Positions 7,079-12,764 of a DNA stretch of 13,787 nucleotides are shown here, piece after piece. The DNA is from Alphaproteobacteria bacterium (GTDB lineage Bacteria; Pseudomonadota; Alphaproteobacteria; Rs-D84). Location of the stretch: positions 1-13,787 of the forward strand of contig JAEDOP010000010.1 in assembly GCA_016301865.1 (NCBI GenBank). The letters run 5' to 3'. The notes below the pieces were generated by a model. It had not been told where the DNA came from, did not search any database, and saw only the letters and a program-made list of their open reading frames with translations. Every line of letters begins with the position of its first letter. Positions within the stretch are counted from its first letter, which is position 1. The position numbers were made by a program, and so were the translations under genes.

Positions 7079-7824
7079 TGGTGATTGTTATGCGTCGGAT
7101 TCTTGCAATTTTATGTTGTTTATTTGCGGTTGCGTCCTGTGACAAACATGACCCGATTTTGCCGGGCACACGTACACCAATTTTTGACACAGACCGTGTA
7201 ATCATTCAAAACAAAGTCATTGAACAAATACCAGAATCTGCGCATATTGTCGATAATTCCGATTGTCCCTATACGCGCGATTCTGACAATGTTGTATGGG
7301 ATGGTACGCGCAAAATTTTCAGTGGTTTTCCAACAAACAATACTGTATCGGCCCCGGTTCATCCTGTTTGCAGTGGTAAATATGTCTATGTGGGCCTGTC
7401 GACCGGCGAACTTGTAAAAATAAACCCAAAAAATCGCCAGATTATGTGGATTGCAGACATTTATCGTGCCAGCAATATGACCGGTGGCGCATCAATGGTT
7501 GATATTATTGCGCCCGTTGTTCCCTATGGCGATTCCGTCTATGTGGGTGGTTTGGCGGATGCGTTTTGTCGTGTAAATGCGTCCACAGGTGCAAAAAAAT
7601 GGTGTGTAAATATTGGTGTTGCATCACCATTTGCAATTGCGGGTGATTACGCGTTTGTTGTTGGTACGGATTCAAACCTGTACGCGGTGTCTTTGCGTGA
7701 CGGGGCGGTTTTTTGGCGTACAGATGTAGAATCACAAACGGGCGCAACCTATGTAAATGGTCACATAACGGTTGGCCGCGAAGTGTTTAATGCGTCAGAC
7801 GGCAAAAAAATACTGGACAAATAA
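7078..7824 (+). CDS. bamB: Short BamB-like outer-membrane assembly lipoprotein
   Basis: BamB is the beta-propeller lipoprotein of the BAM complex that inserts outer-membrane proteins. The protein has a lipoprotein signal peptide with lipobox VASC (lipidated C21), then LPGTRTPIF, resembling the LPG motif I recall after the signal in alphaproteobacterial BamB. Three PQQ-type propeller strands follow: YVYVGLSTGELVKINP to W124, SVYVGGLADAFCRVNA to W175 and YAFVVGTDSNLYAVSL to W213. At 248 residues it is much shorter than E. coli BamB (392, eight blades), and no continuing propeller sequence is visible after the stop. Residue +2 after the lipid cysteine is Asp, an inner-membrane retention signal in enterobacteria. 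The start overlaps the stop of the TPR gene; an internal Met at residue 5 (7090) would give a tidier signal peptide. tRNA-Val follows 38 bases later with no terminator between them. Confidence 0.75.
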   Translation: MVIVMRRILAILCCLFAVASCDKHDPILPGTRTPIFDTDRVIIQNKVIEQIPESAHIVDNSDCPYTRDSDNVVWDGTRKIFSGFPTNNTVSAPVHPVCSGKYVYVGLSTGELVKINPKNRQIMWIADIYRASNMTGGASMVDIIAPVVPYGDSVYVGGLADAFCRVNASTGAKKWCVNIGVASPFAIAGDYAFVVGTDSNLYAVSLRDGAVFWRTDVESQTGATYVNGHITVGREVFNASDGKKILDK

Positions 7825-7862
7825 AAAAATATATTATATCATTCATCCGCTATTAAGGCTTT

Positions 7863-7939
7863 GGGTGTTTAGCTCAGTTGATTAGAGCATCTCGTTTACA
7901 CCGAGAGGGTCGGGGGTTTGAGTCCCTCAACACCCACCA
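7863..7939 (+). tRNA. tRNA-Val (anticodon UAC), CCA encoded
   Basis: A full cloverleaf folds over 77 nt. The acceptor GGGTGTT pairs perfectly with AACACCC. The D stem is GCTC/GAGC, and the anticodon stem TCTCG/CGAGA encloses the loop TTTACAC with anticodon TAC (7897-7899). A 5-nt variable loop precedes the T stem GGGGG/CCCTC. A73 and an encoded CCA end the gene. The D loop reads AGTTGATTA, so position 19 is A rather than G (base 7881). The T loop reads TTTGAGT, so position 56 is T rather than C (base 7919). These two bases normally form the G19-C56 elbow pair; here they would form A19-U56. All other stems are intact, so this is unlikely to be a pseudogene. Confidence 0.96.
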
Positions 7940-7944
7940 AAAAT

Positions 7945-7975
7945 AAAACCGATTTTATATCGGTTTTTTATTTTT
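7945..7975 (+). terminator. Intrinsic terminator after tRNA-Val
   Basis: AAAACCGAT (7945-7953) pairs with ATCGGTTTT (7959-7967) around the loop TTTAT, and the T-tract continues to 7975. It closes the TPR-bamB-tRNA unit. Confidence 0.88.
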
Positions 7976-8033
7976 CTGTATTTCTATAAAATATAGTATA
8001 AAATAGTCACATTGATAAAACAAAGGGGAAAAT

Positions 8034-8672
8034 ATGAAAAAAACAATTTCAATTTTTGCGGTTTTGGCATTGGTTTCGGCCTGCACGACCGTTAATCCAT
8101 ACACAGGCCAGACACAAACGGCAAAATCCACATGGGGCACTGCAATTGGCGCGGCGACCGGTGCCCTGATTGGCAGCACGCAAAGCAGCGAAGGCGCATT
8201 AATCGGTGGCTTGGCGGGCGCGGCCATTGGTGGCGGTGTTGGTTATTATCTGGATGTCCAGGCGGCGGAATTGCGCGCGGAACTGGTGTCAACCGGGGTT
8301 CAGGTTGTCGAAGATTCTGACAGTATTCGTTTAATTATGCCGGGCAATATCACATTTAAAACAGATTCTGCGGATATAAATTCATCGTTCTATCCAGTTT
8401 TAAATTCGGTTGCGCGCGTTTTGAACAAGTATTCAAATTCAACAGTTATGGTGTCCGGCCATACCGACAGCACCGGCAGTGCCGATTACAACCTGAGATT
8501 GTCACGTGAACGCGCTGGGTCTGTTGCGGCCTATCTCCAGGGCCAGGGTGTAAAACAATCCCGGTTCGAGGTTATGGGCCTGGGGTCATCTAATCCAATC
8601 GCGTCGAATTCAACTGTTGATGGTCGCGCGTTGAACCGTCGTGTTGAAATCAAGATTATTCCAAATAAATAA
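8034..8672 (+). CDS. OmpA-domain lipoprotein (YiaD/Pal-like) with glycine-zipper segment
   Basis: The 212-residue protein has a lipoprotein signal peptide (lipobox VSAC, lipidated C17). A glycine- and alanine-rich stretch follows (about 35-72, GTAIGAATGALIG then GALIGGLAGAAIGGGVGYY), resembling the glycine zippers of YiaD-type proteins. The C-terminal OmpA domain (about 98-212) binds peptidoglycan. GHTDSTGSADYNLRLSRERA holds D145 and R160, spaced 15 apart as in the diaminopimelate-binding Asp/Arg pair of OmpA and Pal. NRRVEI closes the domain. It should tether the outer membrane to the cell wall. AAGGGG lies five bases before the ATG. An AT-rich stretch at 7992-8002 (TATAGT, TATAAA) offers possible -10 boxes but no strong -35. 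It is not clearly Pal, because no tol genes are adjacent and the glycine zipper favours the YiaD group. Confidence 0.9.
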   Translation: MKKTISIFAVLALVSACTTVNPYTGQTQTAKSTWGTAIGAATGALIGSTQSSEGALIGGLAGAAIGGGVGYYLDVQAAELRAELVSTGVQVVEDSDSIRLIMPGNITFKTDSADINSSFYPVLNSVARVLNKYSNSTVMVSGHTDSTGSADYNLRLSRERAGSVAAYLQGQGVKQSRFEVMGLGSSNPIASNSTVDGRALNRRVEIKIIPNK

Positions 8673-8673
8673 G

Positions 8674-8702
8674 AAAAAAACCGGCAATCGCCGGTTTTTT
8701 TT
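8674..8702. terminator. Bidirectional terminator between the OmpA-like gene and gpsA
   Basis: CCGGC-AATC-GCCGG (8681-8694) is flanked by a run of seven A residues on the left and eight T residues on the right, so it can act on both strands. The right T run overlaps the gpsA stop codon at 8701-8703. Confidence 0.88.
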
Positions 8703-9561
8703 ATATGTTCAACTTTTGTTGCATTTCATTCAACACAGGCACATTTATCCCTAAATCCTTGGCGCGTGCAATCAGCCCACCCAGTGCAAAAATACCCTCG
8801 ACTGTGCCCTGGGGTGGGTTGCCGTTGGCAATTGCCATGCCACCCGCGAAATTACGGCTGGTTGCGCTGGTCGCCGACAGGAACAAATCCCCAATCCCGC
8901 ACAATCCCAAAAATGATTGCATCTGGCCACCCATTGCAATGCCGATTGCCATTACTTCGTTCCAGGCGCGTGTGAATATCAGCGCACGTTCATTTTCTGC
9001 ACACTTGACGCTGTTATATCCACAAATCAATGCCACTGCATTTTTGCCAACGCCACACACCTGTGTTCCGATAATGTCAGAAGTTGTTTCCAGGTACAGT
9101 TTGTTTAATGCGCCCTGCCCTGCGATAATTGTTTTGTCCGTTCCGGCCAGTGTTGACCCAGTTGGGACACCTTGTGCAACCTCGGCGGCGAACTGTGGAC
9201 CCGACAAAACGCCAAAATCAACACATTCTGGAATTTCGGTTGCCAAAATTTCAGACATAAACTGGCCTGTGGTGTTTTCTGCCCCTTTGGTGCAAATAAT
9301 TATCGGTTGGCCGTTATATTCGTTACGCGCTTTACGCATTGTTTCCCGGAAAAATGCCCCCGGCGTCACCACCAACCATGTGTCCATATCATGCATATCG
9401 GCCATATTCACGGTCATACGAATGTTTTTTGGCATTACTACGCCATCAAAATCCTTGTGCAGGCCATCATAAGACCACAACACAACATCTGCCCCGCCCT
9501 GTGCGGACGCGATTGCCAACGCAGTGCCCCATGCGCCCGCGCCAATTACACCAACTTTCAT
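8701..9561 (-). CDS. gpsA: NAD(P)-dependent glycerol-3-phosphate dehydrogenase (short form)
   Basis: GpsA reduces dihydroxyacetone phosphate to sn-glycerol-3-phosphate, the backbone of phospholipids. The Rossmann nucleotide site GAGAWG is at residues 7-12. Further family landmarks are TKGAEN (K92), LSGPQFAAEVAQGVPT (119-134), GVGKN (catalytic-type K173), GLCGIGDLFLSATSATSRN (D225, R236, N237) and the C-terminal VEGIFALGGLIARAKDLGINVPVLNEM. At 286 residues it is about 45-50 shorter than typical GpsA. One loss is visible after LWSYDG, where the usual loop with leucine-proline residues before the second strand is almost gone. The common GGALKN motif reads CGVGKN. AAGGAA precedes the ATG at 9561, which overlaps the stop of the upstream TPR gene (ATGA). 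All catalytic landmarks remain, so it is probably active. Confidence 0.9.
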   Translation of the reverse strand: MKVGVIGAGAWGTALAIASAQGGADVVLWSYDGLHKDFDGVVMPKNIRMTVNMADMHDMDTWLVVTPGAFFRETMRKARNEYNGQPIIICTKGAENTTGQFMSEILATEIPECVDFGVLSGPQFAAEVAQGVPTGSTLAGTDKTIIAGQGALNKLYLETTSDIIGTQVCGVGKNAVALICGYNSVKCAENERALIFTRAWNEVMAIGIAMGGQMQSFLGLCGIGDLFLSATSATSRNFAGGMAIANGNPPQGTVEGIFALGGLIARAKDLGINVPVLNEMQQKLNI

Positions 9562-11174
9562 TTTATTTTCCTTATTTTTCTTTCAATTACAGGGATAACT
9601 GTTAATCCATCATCTGATAAATCAATTGCACGCATATATGATTCAACGGCTTTTTCAACATCGCCCGTGATTGCATATATGTCCCCCAAGTGCTCGAACA
9701 ACGAAGAACACGTTTCAGATACTTCGCCAACGCGTTCCAATACTTCCAGTGCAGCATCCACCCCTTCGCGTTGTGCAACCACAACCCCCAGTGTATCCCA
9801 CGCCAGAATATCCGTTGGATTTTGCTGTACCAGCATCATTGCATAATCGTACGCATTATCCAATTCTCGGTTTTGTGCGGCCCAAATTTTTGCCTGCAAA
9901 GATATGATTTCTGCATCCATAACCAGTATTTCAGACGCATCGCGCAAATCTTGCTGGGCGGCGTCCATATCACCAAATGCAAAATTTATTTGTGCGCGTC
10001 CCTTGGTAAAGAATGCCCTGCCCGCGTCGTTCAGGTTTTTGTCCTTTATCGCACGATTTATCACACGCAGTGCGGCCCGTTTATTACCATGCTGAATATG
10101 ATACCCCACCAGTTTATTTACCGCCGGTACAAACAACGGGTGTTCGCGCAACGCATCTTGCAATTCGTCGATATTTCCATTCTTTTCTACATTGCGCAAT
10201 ACGCCAAACAGATAAAAAGGACTGTCCGGACTGATACGGGCAAAGTGCGCCCCGTAATCGCCGCGATTATTCCAAAAATAATTCCCCAGATAATAATCAA
10301 CAACACCATTTGTTTCTGCAAATTCTGGCGCGGTAATCTGGGCAAATCGCAACAACAGCATCGCCAAATCAGAATACATCATAATCTGGGTATGCGATAC
10401 ATTTTGCACCAAACTGAATGCCAGTTGGTTTTTATACCCCGCATACACAGACCAATCTGGAATATTGTCGTATCCACGCATGAACATACCGCCCGGTCGC
10501 GCGGTAAAATCATCGCGCAGTTGTGTCGCCGCGTCCGCCATATCGTGATGCGTATAGAACGACATAATGTACAAATAATCGTTTATATTCATAAAATCTG
10601 GGCTGACTGCGGCAAAGTTTTCGGCCGCCGTATCTGTGTCACCCAGTTCGGCATAAATCTGTCCCCGTACAAACGATTTCCACGACGCATTTGTCGGCAG
10701 GCGGTCTATAAATTTAAACGTATTTGTGCGCCAATCATTTGCAATTGCCGACCAAATACGCAGCGGTGCGGCCAATGCAGACTCGTCCGTTTTGTGCCGG
10801 TTGTGTAATTCTTTCCACCTGTCATTCTGAATCAGATATGCATCATAGACCAATTGTGCCGGCATTCCCTTTTCGTTTTTTAATAAATGCGCATCAAACG
10901 GCATGCGGCCACTTAAAAAATCAGAAATATAAATTGTGTTTTGCACAATTGGATATTGTATATCGCGCAAATTCTGGGTTAGGTCATTCGCGGTATCAAA
11001 ATCATTAACGTATATTGCGTGTTGCGCGGCCAAAAATGCCCCGTATTTTGTGGTGGGAAATTCGTATTTTTCGCCCTGCCCCATTTTGTGCGTGGTGTTC
11101 CAAATTGCACCACTTGTTATGGCAATGGCGGCAAATAAACTAATTGTGATAAATAAACTTTCTATTTTCTTCAT
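9558..11174 (-). CDS. TPR-rich membrane-anchored or secreted protein, unknown role
   Basis: The 538-residue protein begins with one hydrophobic segment (about 6-24, SLFITISLFAAIAITSGAI), either an uncleaved anchor or a signal peptide; no clean cleavage motif follows. The rest is helical. Near the C-terminus TPR-type pairs are clear: DILAWDTLGVVVAQREGVDAALEVLERV, then SSLFEHLGDIYAITGDVEKAVESYMRAIDL. Earlier weaker repeats include FVRGQIYAELGDTDTAAENFAAV and RAFFTKGRAQINFAFGDMDAAQQDL. Such proteins are protein-interaction scaffolds; no enzyme motif is visible. Its stop overlaps the gpsA start in ATGA, so the two should be co-translated, but a link to glycerolipid synthesis is unproven. The ATG at 11174 has no Shine-Dalgarno sequence, and only 21 bases separate it from the divergent rsmG. 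Confidence 0.82.
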   Translation of the reverse strand: MKKIESLFITISLFAAIAITSGAIWNTTHKMGQGEKYEFPTTKYGAFLAAQHAIYVNDFDTANDLTQNLRDIQYPIVQNTIYISDFLSGRMPFDAHLLKNEKGMPAQLVYDAYLIQNDRWKELHNRHKTDESALAAPLRIWSAIANDWRTNTFKFIDRLPTNASWKSFVRGQIYAELGDTDTAAENFAAVSPDFMNINDYLYIMSFYTHHDMADAATQLRDDFTARPGGMFMRGYDNIPDWSVYAGYKNQLAFSLVQNVSHTQIMMYSDLAMLLLRFAQITAPEFAETNGVVDYYLGNYFWNNRGDYGAHFARISPDSPFYLFGVLRNVEKNGNIDELQDALREHPLFVPAVNKLVGYHIQHGNKRAALRVINRAIKDKNLNDAGRAFFTKGRAQINFAFGDMDAAQQDLRDASEILVMDAEIISLQAKIWAAQNRELDNAYDYAMMLVQQNPTDILAWDTLGVVVAQREGVDAALEVLERVGEVSETCSSLFEHLGDIYAITGDVEKAVESYMRAIDLSDDGLTVIPVIERKIRKIK

Positions 11175-11179
11175 GATTA

Positions 11180-11188
11180 TGCTAGAAT
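11180..11188 (+). promoter_or_regulatory. Extended -10 promoter element of rsmG
   Basis: TGCTAGAAT reads as TG-N-TAGAAT, with the hexamer at 11183-11188. Seven bases lie between it and the ATG at 11196, so the predicted start falls at or within one base of the ATG, giving a leaderless mRNA. No Shine-Dalgarno sequence is present. Any -35 contact would lie inside the divergent TPR gene (a weak TTTCTA at 11159-11164). Confidence 0.6.
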
Positions 11189-11195
11189 AGTACTT

Positions 11196-11756
11196 ATGAG
11201 TAATAAAGTCAAATTTGAACGATATGCAGATTTATTGCGCCAATGGTCGCAACGTATGAATCTTGTCGCGCCCAGCACGCTAAACGACATAGAAACGCGC
11301 CACATTGCGGATTCGGCCCAATTGGCGGATGTTTTGCCGCGCGATGTAAATATAATCGATTTGGGCAGTGGTGCGGGATTTCCCGGGGTTGTTTTGGCGA
11401 TTCTGGGTTGGCGCGTGACGTGTATTGAATCGATTGGTAAAAAGGTTGCGTTTCTGAACGCGGTCAAGGATGAATTAAAACTGGATAATCTGACGATTTA
11501 TCACGGCCGTGTCGAAGATTATGTCCGGCATTTACCGGCAAATTCGAATGATTTTGTATTCACTGCACGTGCATTTGCATCGTTGACCAAGATTATGGAC
11601 TATGTCGCACATACAAAATACCGGCTTTTTCTGTTAAAAGGTCGCGAAATTGCCGGGGAAATCGATGTTGCAAAAACCAAGTATGATTTTGAATATGATT
11701 TAACACCGTCCAAAACAGGTGATGGTTTTATAATTTCTGTGCGTTTTTGCCGGTAA
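11196..11756 (+). CDS. rsmG: 16S rRNA (guanine-N7) methyltransferase
   Basis: RsmG (GidB) uses S-adenosylmethionine to methylate N7 of G527 (E. coli numbering) in 16S rRNA. The 186-residue protein, slightly shorter than E. coli RsmG (207), shows family marks in order: LLRQWSQRMNLVAPSTL (14-29), RHIADSAQL (35-43), the methionine-binding loop DLGSGAGFPG (55-64), the strand-end acidic E78 (TCIESI), TARAFASL (123-130) and LLKGRE (146-151). It precedes parA-parB, a frequent arrangement in alphaproteobacteria and many other bacteria; mnmG (gidA), often found just upstream, is absent here and a divergent TPR gene takes its place. Its stop codon overlaps a parS-like site, and a terminator lies about 60 bases downstream. 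Confidence 0.96.
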   Translation: MSNKVKFERYADLLRQWSQRMNLVAPSTLNDIETRHIADSAQLADVLPRDVNIIDLGSGAGFPGVVLAILGWRVTCIESIGKKVAFLNAVKDELKLDNLTIYHGRVEDYVRHLPANSNDFVFTARAFASLTKIMDYVAHTKYRLFLLKGREIAGEIDVAKTKYDFEYDLTPSKTGDGFIISVRFCR

Positions 11757-11769
11757 TTTCACATGAAAT
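11756..11769. promoter_or_regulatory. Candidate parS site 1
   Basis: ATTTCACATGAAAT is a near-perfect palindrome that overlaps the last base of the rsmG stop. Compared with the canonical parS core GTTTCACGTGAAAC it differs at the two outer bases and one central base. It matches the reverse complement of site 2 over the inner 12 bases. Confidence 0.65.
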
Positions 11770-11814
11770 ACGTGTTAAATTGTTGAAAAAACATTATTAA
11801 TTTAAAAATATTGC

Positions 11815-11842
11815 AAAAAAGCCGGCAAAAGCCGGTATTTTT
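11815..11842 (+). terminator. Intrinsic terminator after rsmG
   Basis: CCGGC-AAAA-GCCGG (11822-11835) is preceded by six A residues and followed by TATTTTT. The 21-base stretch 11815-11835 recurs exactly at 13641-13661 and, inverted, at 13708-13728. A separate 13-bp direct repeat AATTGTTGAAAAA flanks it at 11778-11790 and 11843-11855. Confidence 0.82.
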
Positions 11843-11863
11843 AATTGTTGAAAAATATGTATT

Positions 11864-11877
11864 GTTTCATGTGAAAT
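11864..11877. promoter_or_regulatory. Candidate parS site 2
   Basis: GTTTCATGTGAAAT differs from the canonical parS core GTTTCACGTGAAAC at two bases (one central, one at the right end). Its inner 12 bases are the exact inverse of site 1. The half-site consensus from both sites is RTTTCAY. Confidence 0.7.
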
Positions 11878-11929
11878 TGTTAATAACTATTTGTTTCTAT
11901 TTTGTTTTTATATTGTGAAATATAAACTC

Positions 11930-11956
11930 TTGACCGAATCGACCGGTTTTTATAAT
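11930..11956 (+). promoter_or_regulatory. Probable parAB promoter
   Basis: TTGACC (11930-11935) and a perfect TATAAT (11951-11956) are 15 bases apart, slightly short spacing. The leader would be about 19 nt and contains GGAAGGGG before the ATG at 11982. Just after the -10, ACATGAAAT (11961-11969) repeats the right half of parS-like site 1 exactly, next to a degenerate left half, so ParB might bind here and repress the operon. Confidence 0.6.
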
Positions 11957-11981
11957 CTTTACATGAAATGGAAGGGGTTTT

Positions 11982-12764
11982 ATGACAAATATTATTGCAT
12001 TTGCGAATCAAAAGGGCGGGGTGGGAAAAACCACAACCGCTATTAATATCGGTGCGTCCCTGGCGGCGATAAAAAAGCGTGTTTTACTGGTCGATTTGGA
12101 TCAACAGGGTAATGCCGGGACGGGATTGGGGTTTGAGCGTGCATCACATCGTCAAAGTGTTTATGGTGTGATTATGGGAACTGCAAACGCGGCGGATAAT
12201 ATTTTGTCCACAGCAGTACCCGGATTGCATTTGTTGCCGTCATCCCAGGCACTGGCCGGTGCGGACGTTGATTTGCTGGATATGCCAAACCGTGAATTTC
12301 GCCTGCGTGATGCATTGCGACCGATTATGGACTATTATGATTATATTCTGCTGGATTGTCCGCCGGCATTGGGGTATTTAACAATTAACGCATTAACGAC
12401 GGCTGATTCTGTGATAATCCCGTTGCAGTGTGAATTTTTCGCACTCGAAGGGGTTCAGCAATTAACCGACACAATCGATATTGTACAAAGCAAATGGAAT
12501 CCAGACTTAAAAATCCTGGGTGTGTTGCTGACCATGTACGATCGTCGTTATGGTTTGACGCGTGCGGTGGACGAAGATGTGCGCAAAACGTTTGGGGATA
12601 CTGTGTTTAAAACGGTTGTTCCGCGCAATGTCCGTGTGTCCGAAGCGCCATCCCACGGCAAGCCGGCGTTATTCTATGATTTTAATTCAACCGGCGCCCA
12701 GGCGTATTTACGTGTCGCGACCGAGGTTGTAGAACGAACCACAGGGGGAATAGATGGCAAATAA
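11982..12764 (+). CDS. parA: Chromosome-partitioning ATPase ParA
   Basis: ParA is a Walker-type ATPase that binds the nucleoid as an ATP dimer and moves ParB-parS complexes to segregate chromosome origins. The 260-residue protein has the deviant Walker A motif KGGVGKTT (11-18), with signature lysine K11 and P-loop K16. The Walker A' segment VLLVDLDQQGN holds D38 and D40, and Walker B is YILLDCPPALG with D125. PSHGKPALFYDFNSTGAQAYL near the end is typical of chromosomal ParA (Soj). There is no N-terminal helix-turn-helix, so it is the chromosomal or type Ib class rather than the P1 plasmid class. The ATG follows GGAAGGGG, and the 3' end overlaps parB by 11 bases. Confidence 0.96.
   Translation: MTNIIAFANQKGGVGKTTTAINIGASLAAIKKRVLLVDLDQQGNAGTGLGFERASHRQSVYGVIMGTANAADNILSTAVPGLHLLPSSQALAGADVDLLDMPNREFRLRDALRPIMDYYDYILLDCPPALGYLTINALTTADSVIIPLQCEFFALEGVQQLTDTIDIVQSKWNPDLKILGVLLTMYDRRYGLTRAVDEDVRKTFGDTVFKTVVPRNVRVSEAPSHGKPALFYDFNSTGAQAYLRVATEVVERTTGGIDGK

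Noticed and set aside
7078..7862. bamB as a frameshifted pseudogene
   Set aside because: No further propeller sequence is seen after the stop. The start is coupled to the upstream gene, and the ending runs straight into tRNA-Val.
7863..7939. tRNA-Val as a decayed gene because of the position 19 and 56 changes
   Set aside because: All four stems are intact, CCA is encoded, a terminator follows, and the two changes restore a Watson-Crick pair.
8705..9472. 255-codon open frame antisense to gpsA
   Set aside because: The minus strand carries clear GpsA motifs throughout, and this frame resembles no family.
9690..10808. 372-codon open frame antisense to the TPR gene
   Set aside because: Its product is rich in Ile, Cys, His and Arg with no domain or ribosome-binding site. 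The opposite strand holds a convincing TPR protein coupled to gpsA.
11757..11981. Possible replication origin in the AT-rich gap before parA
   Set aside because: The region has repeats and palindromes near parAB, but I found no DnaA box close to TTATCCACA, and the palindromes fit parS better.
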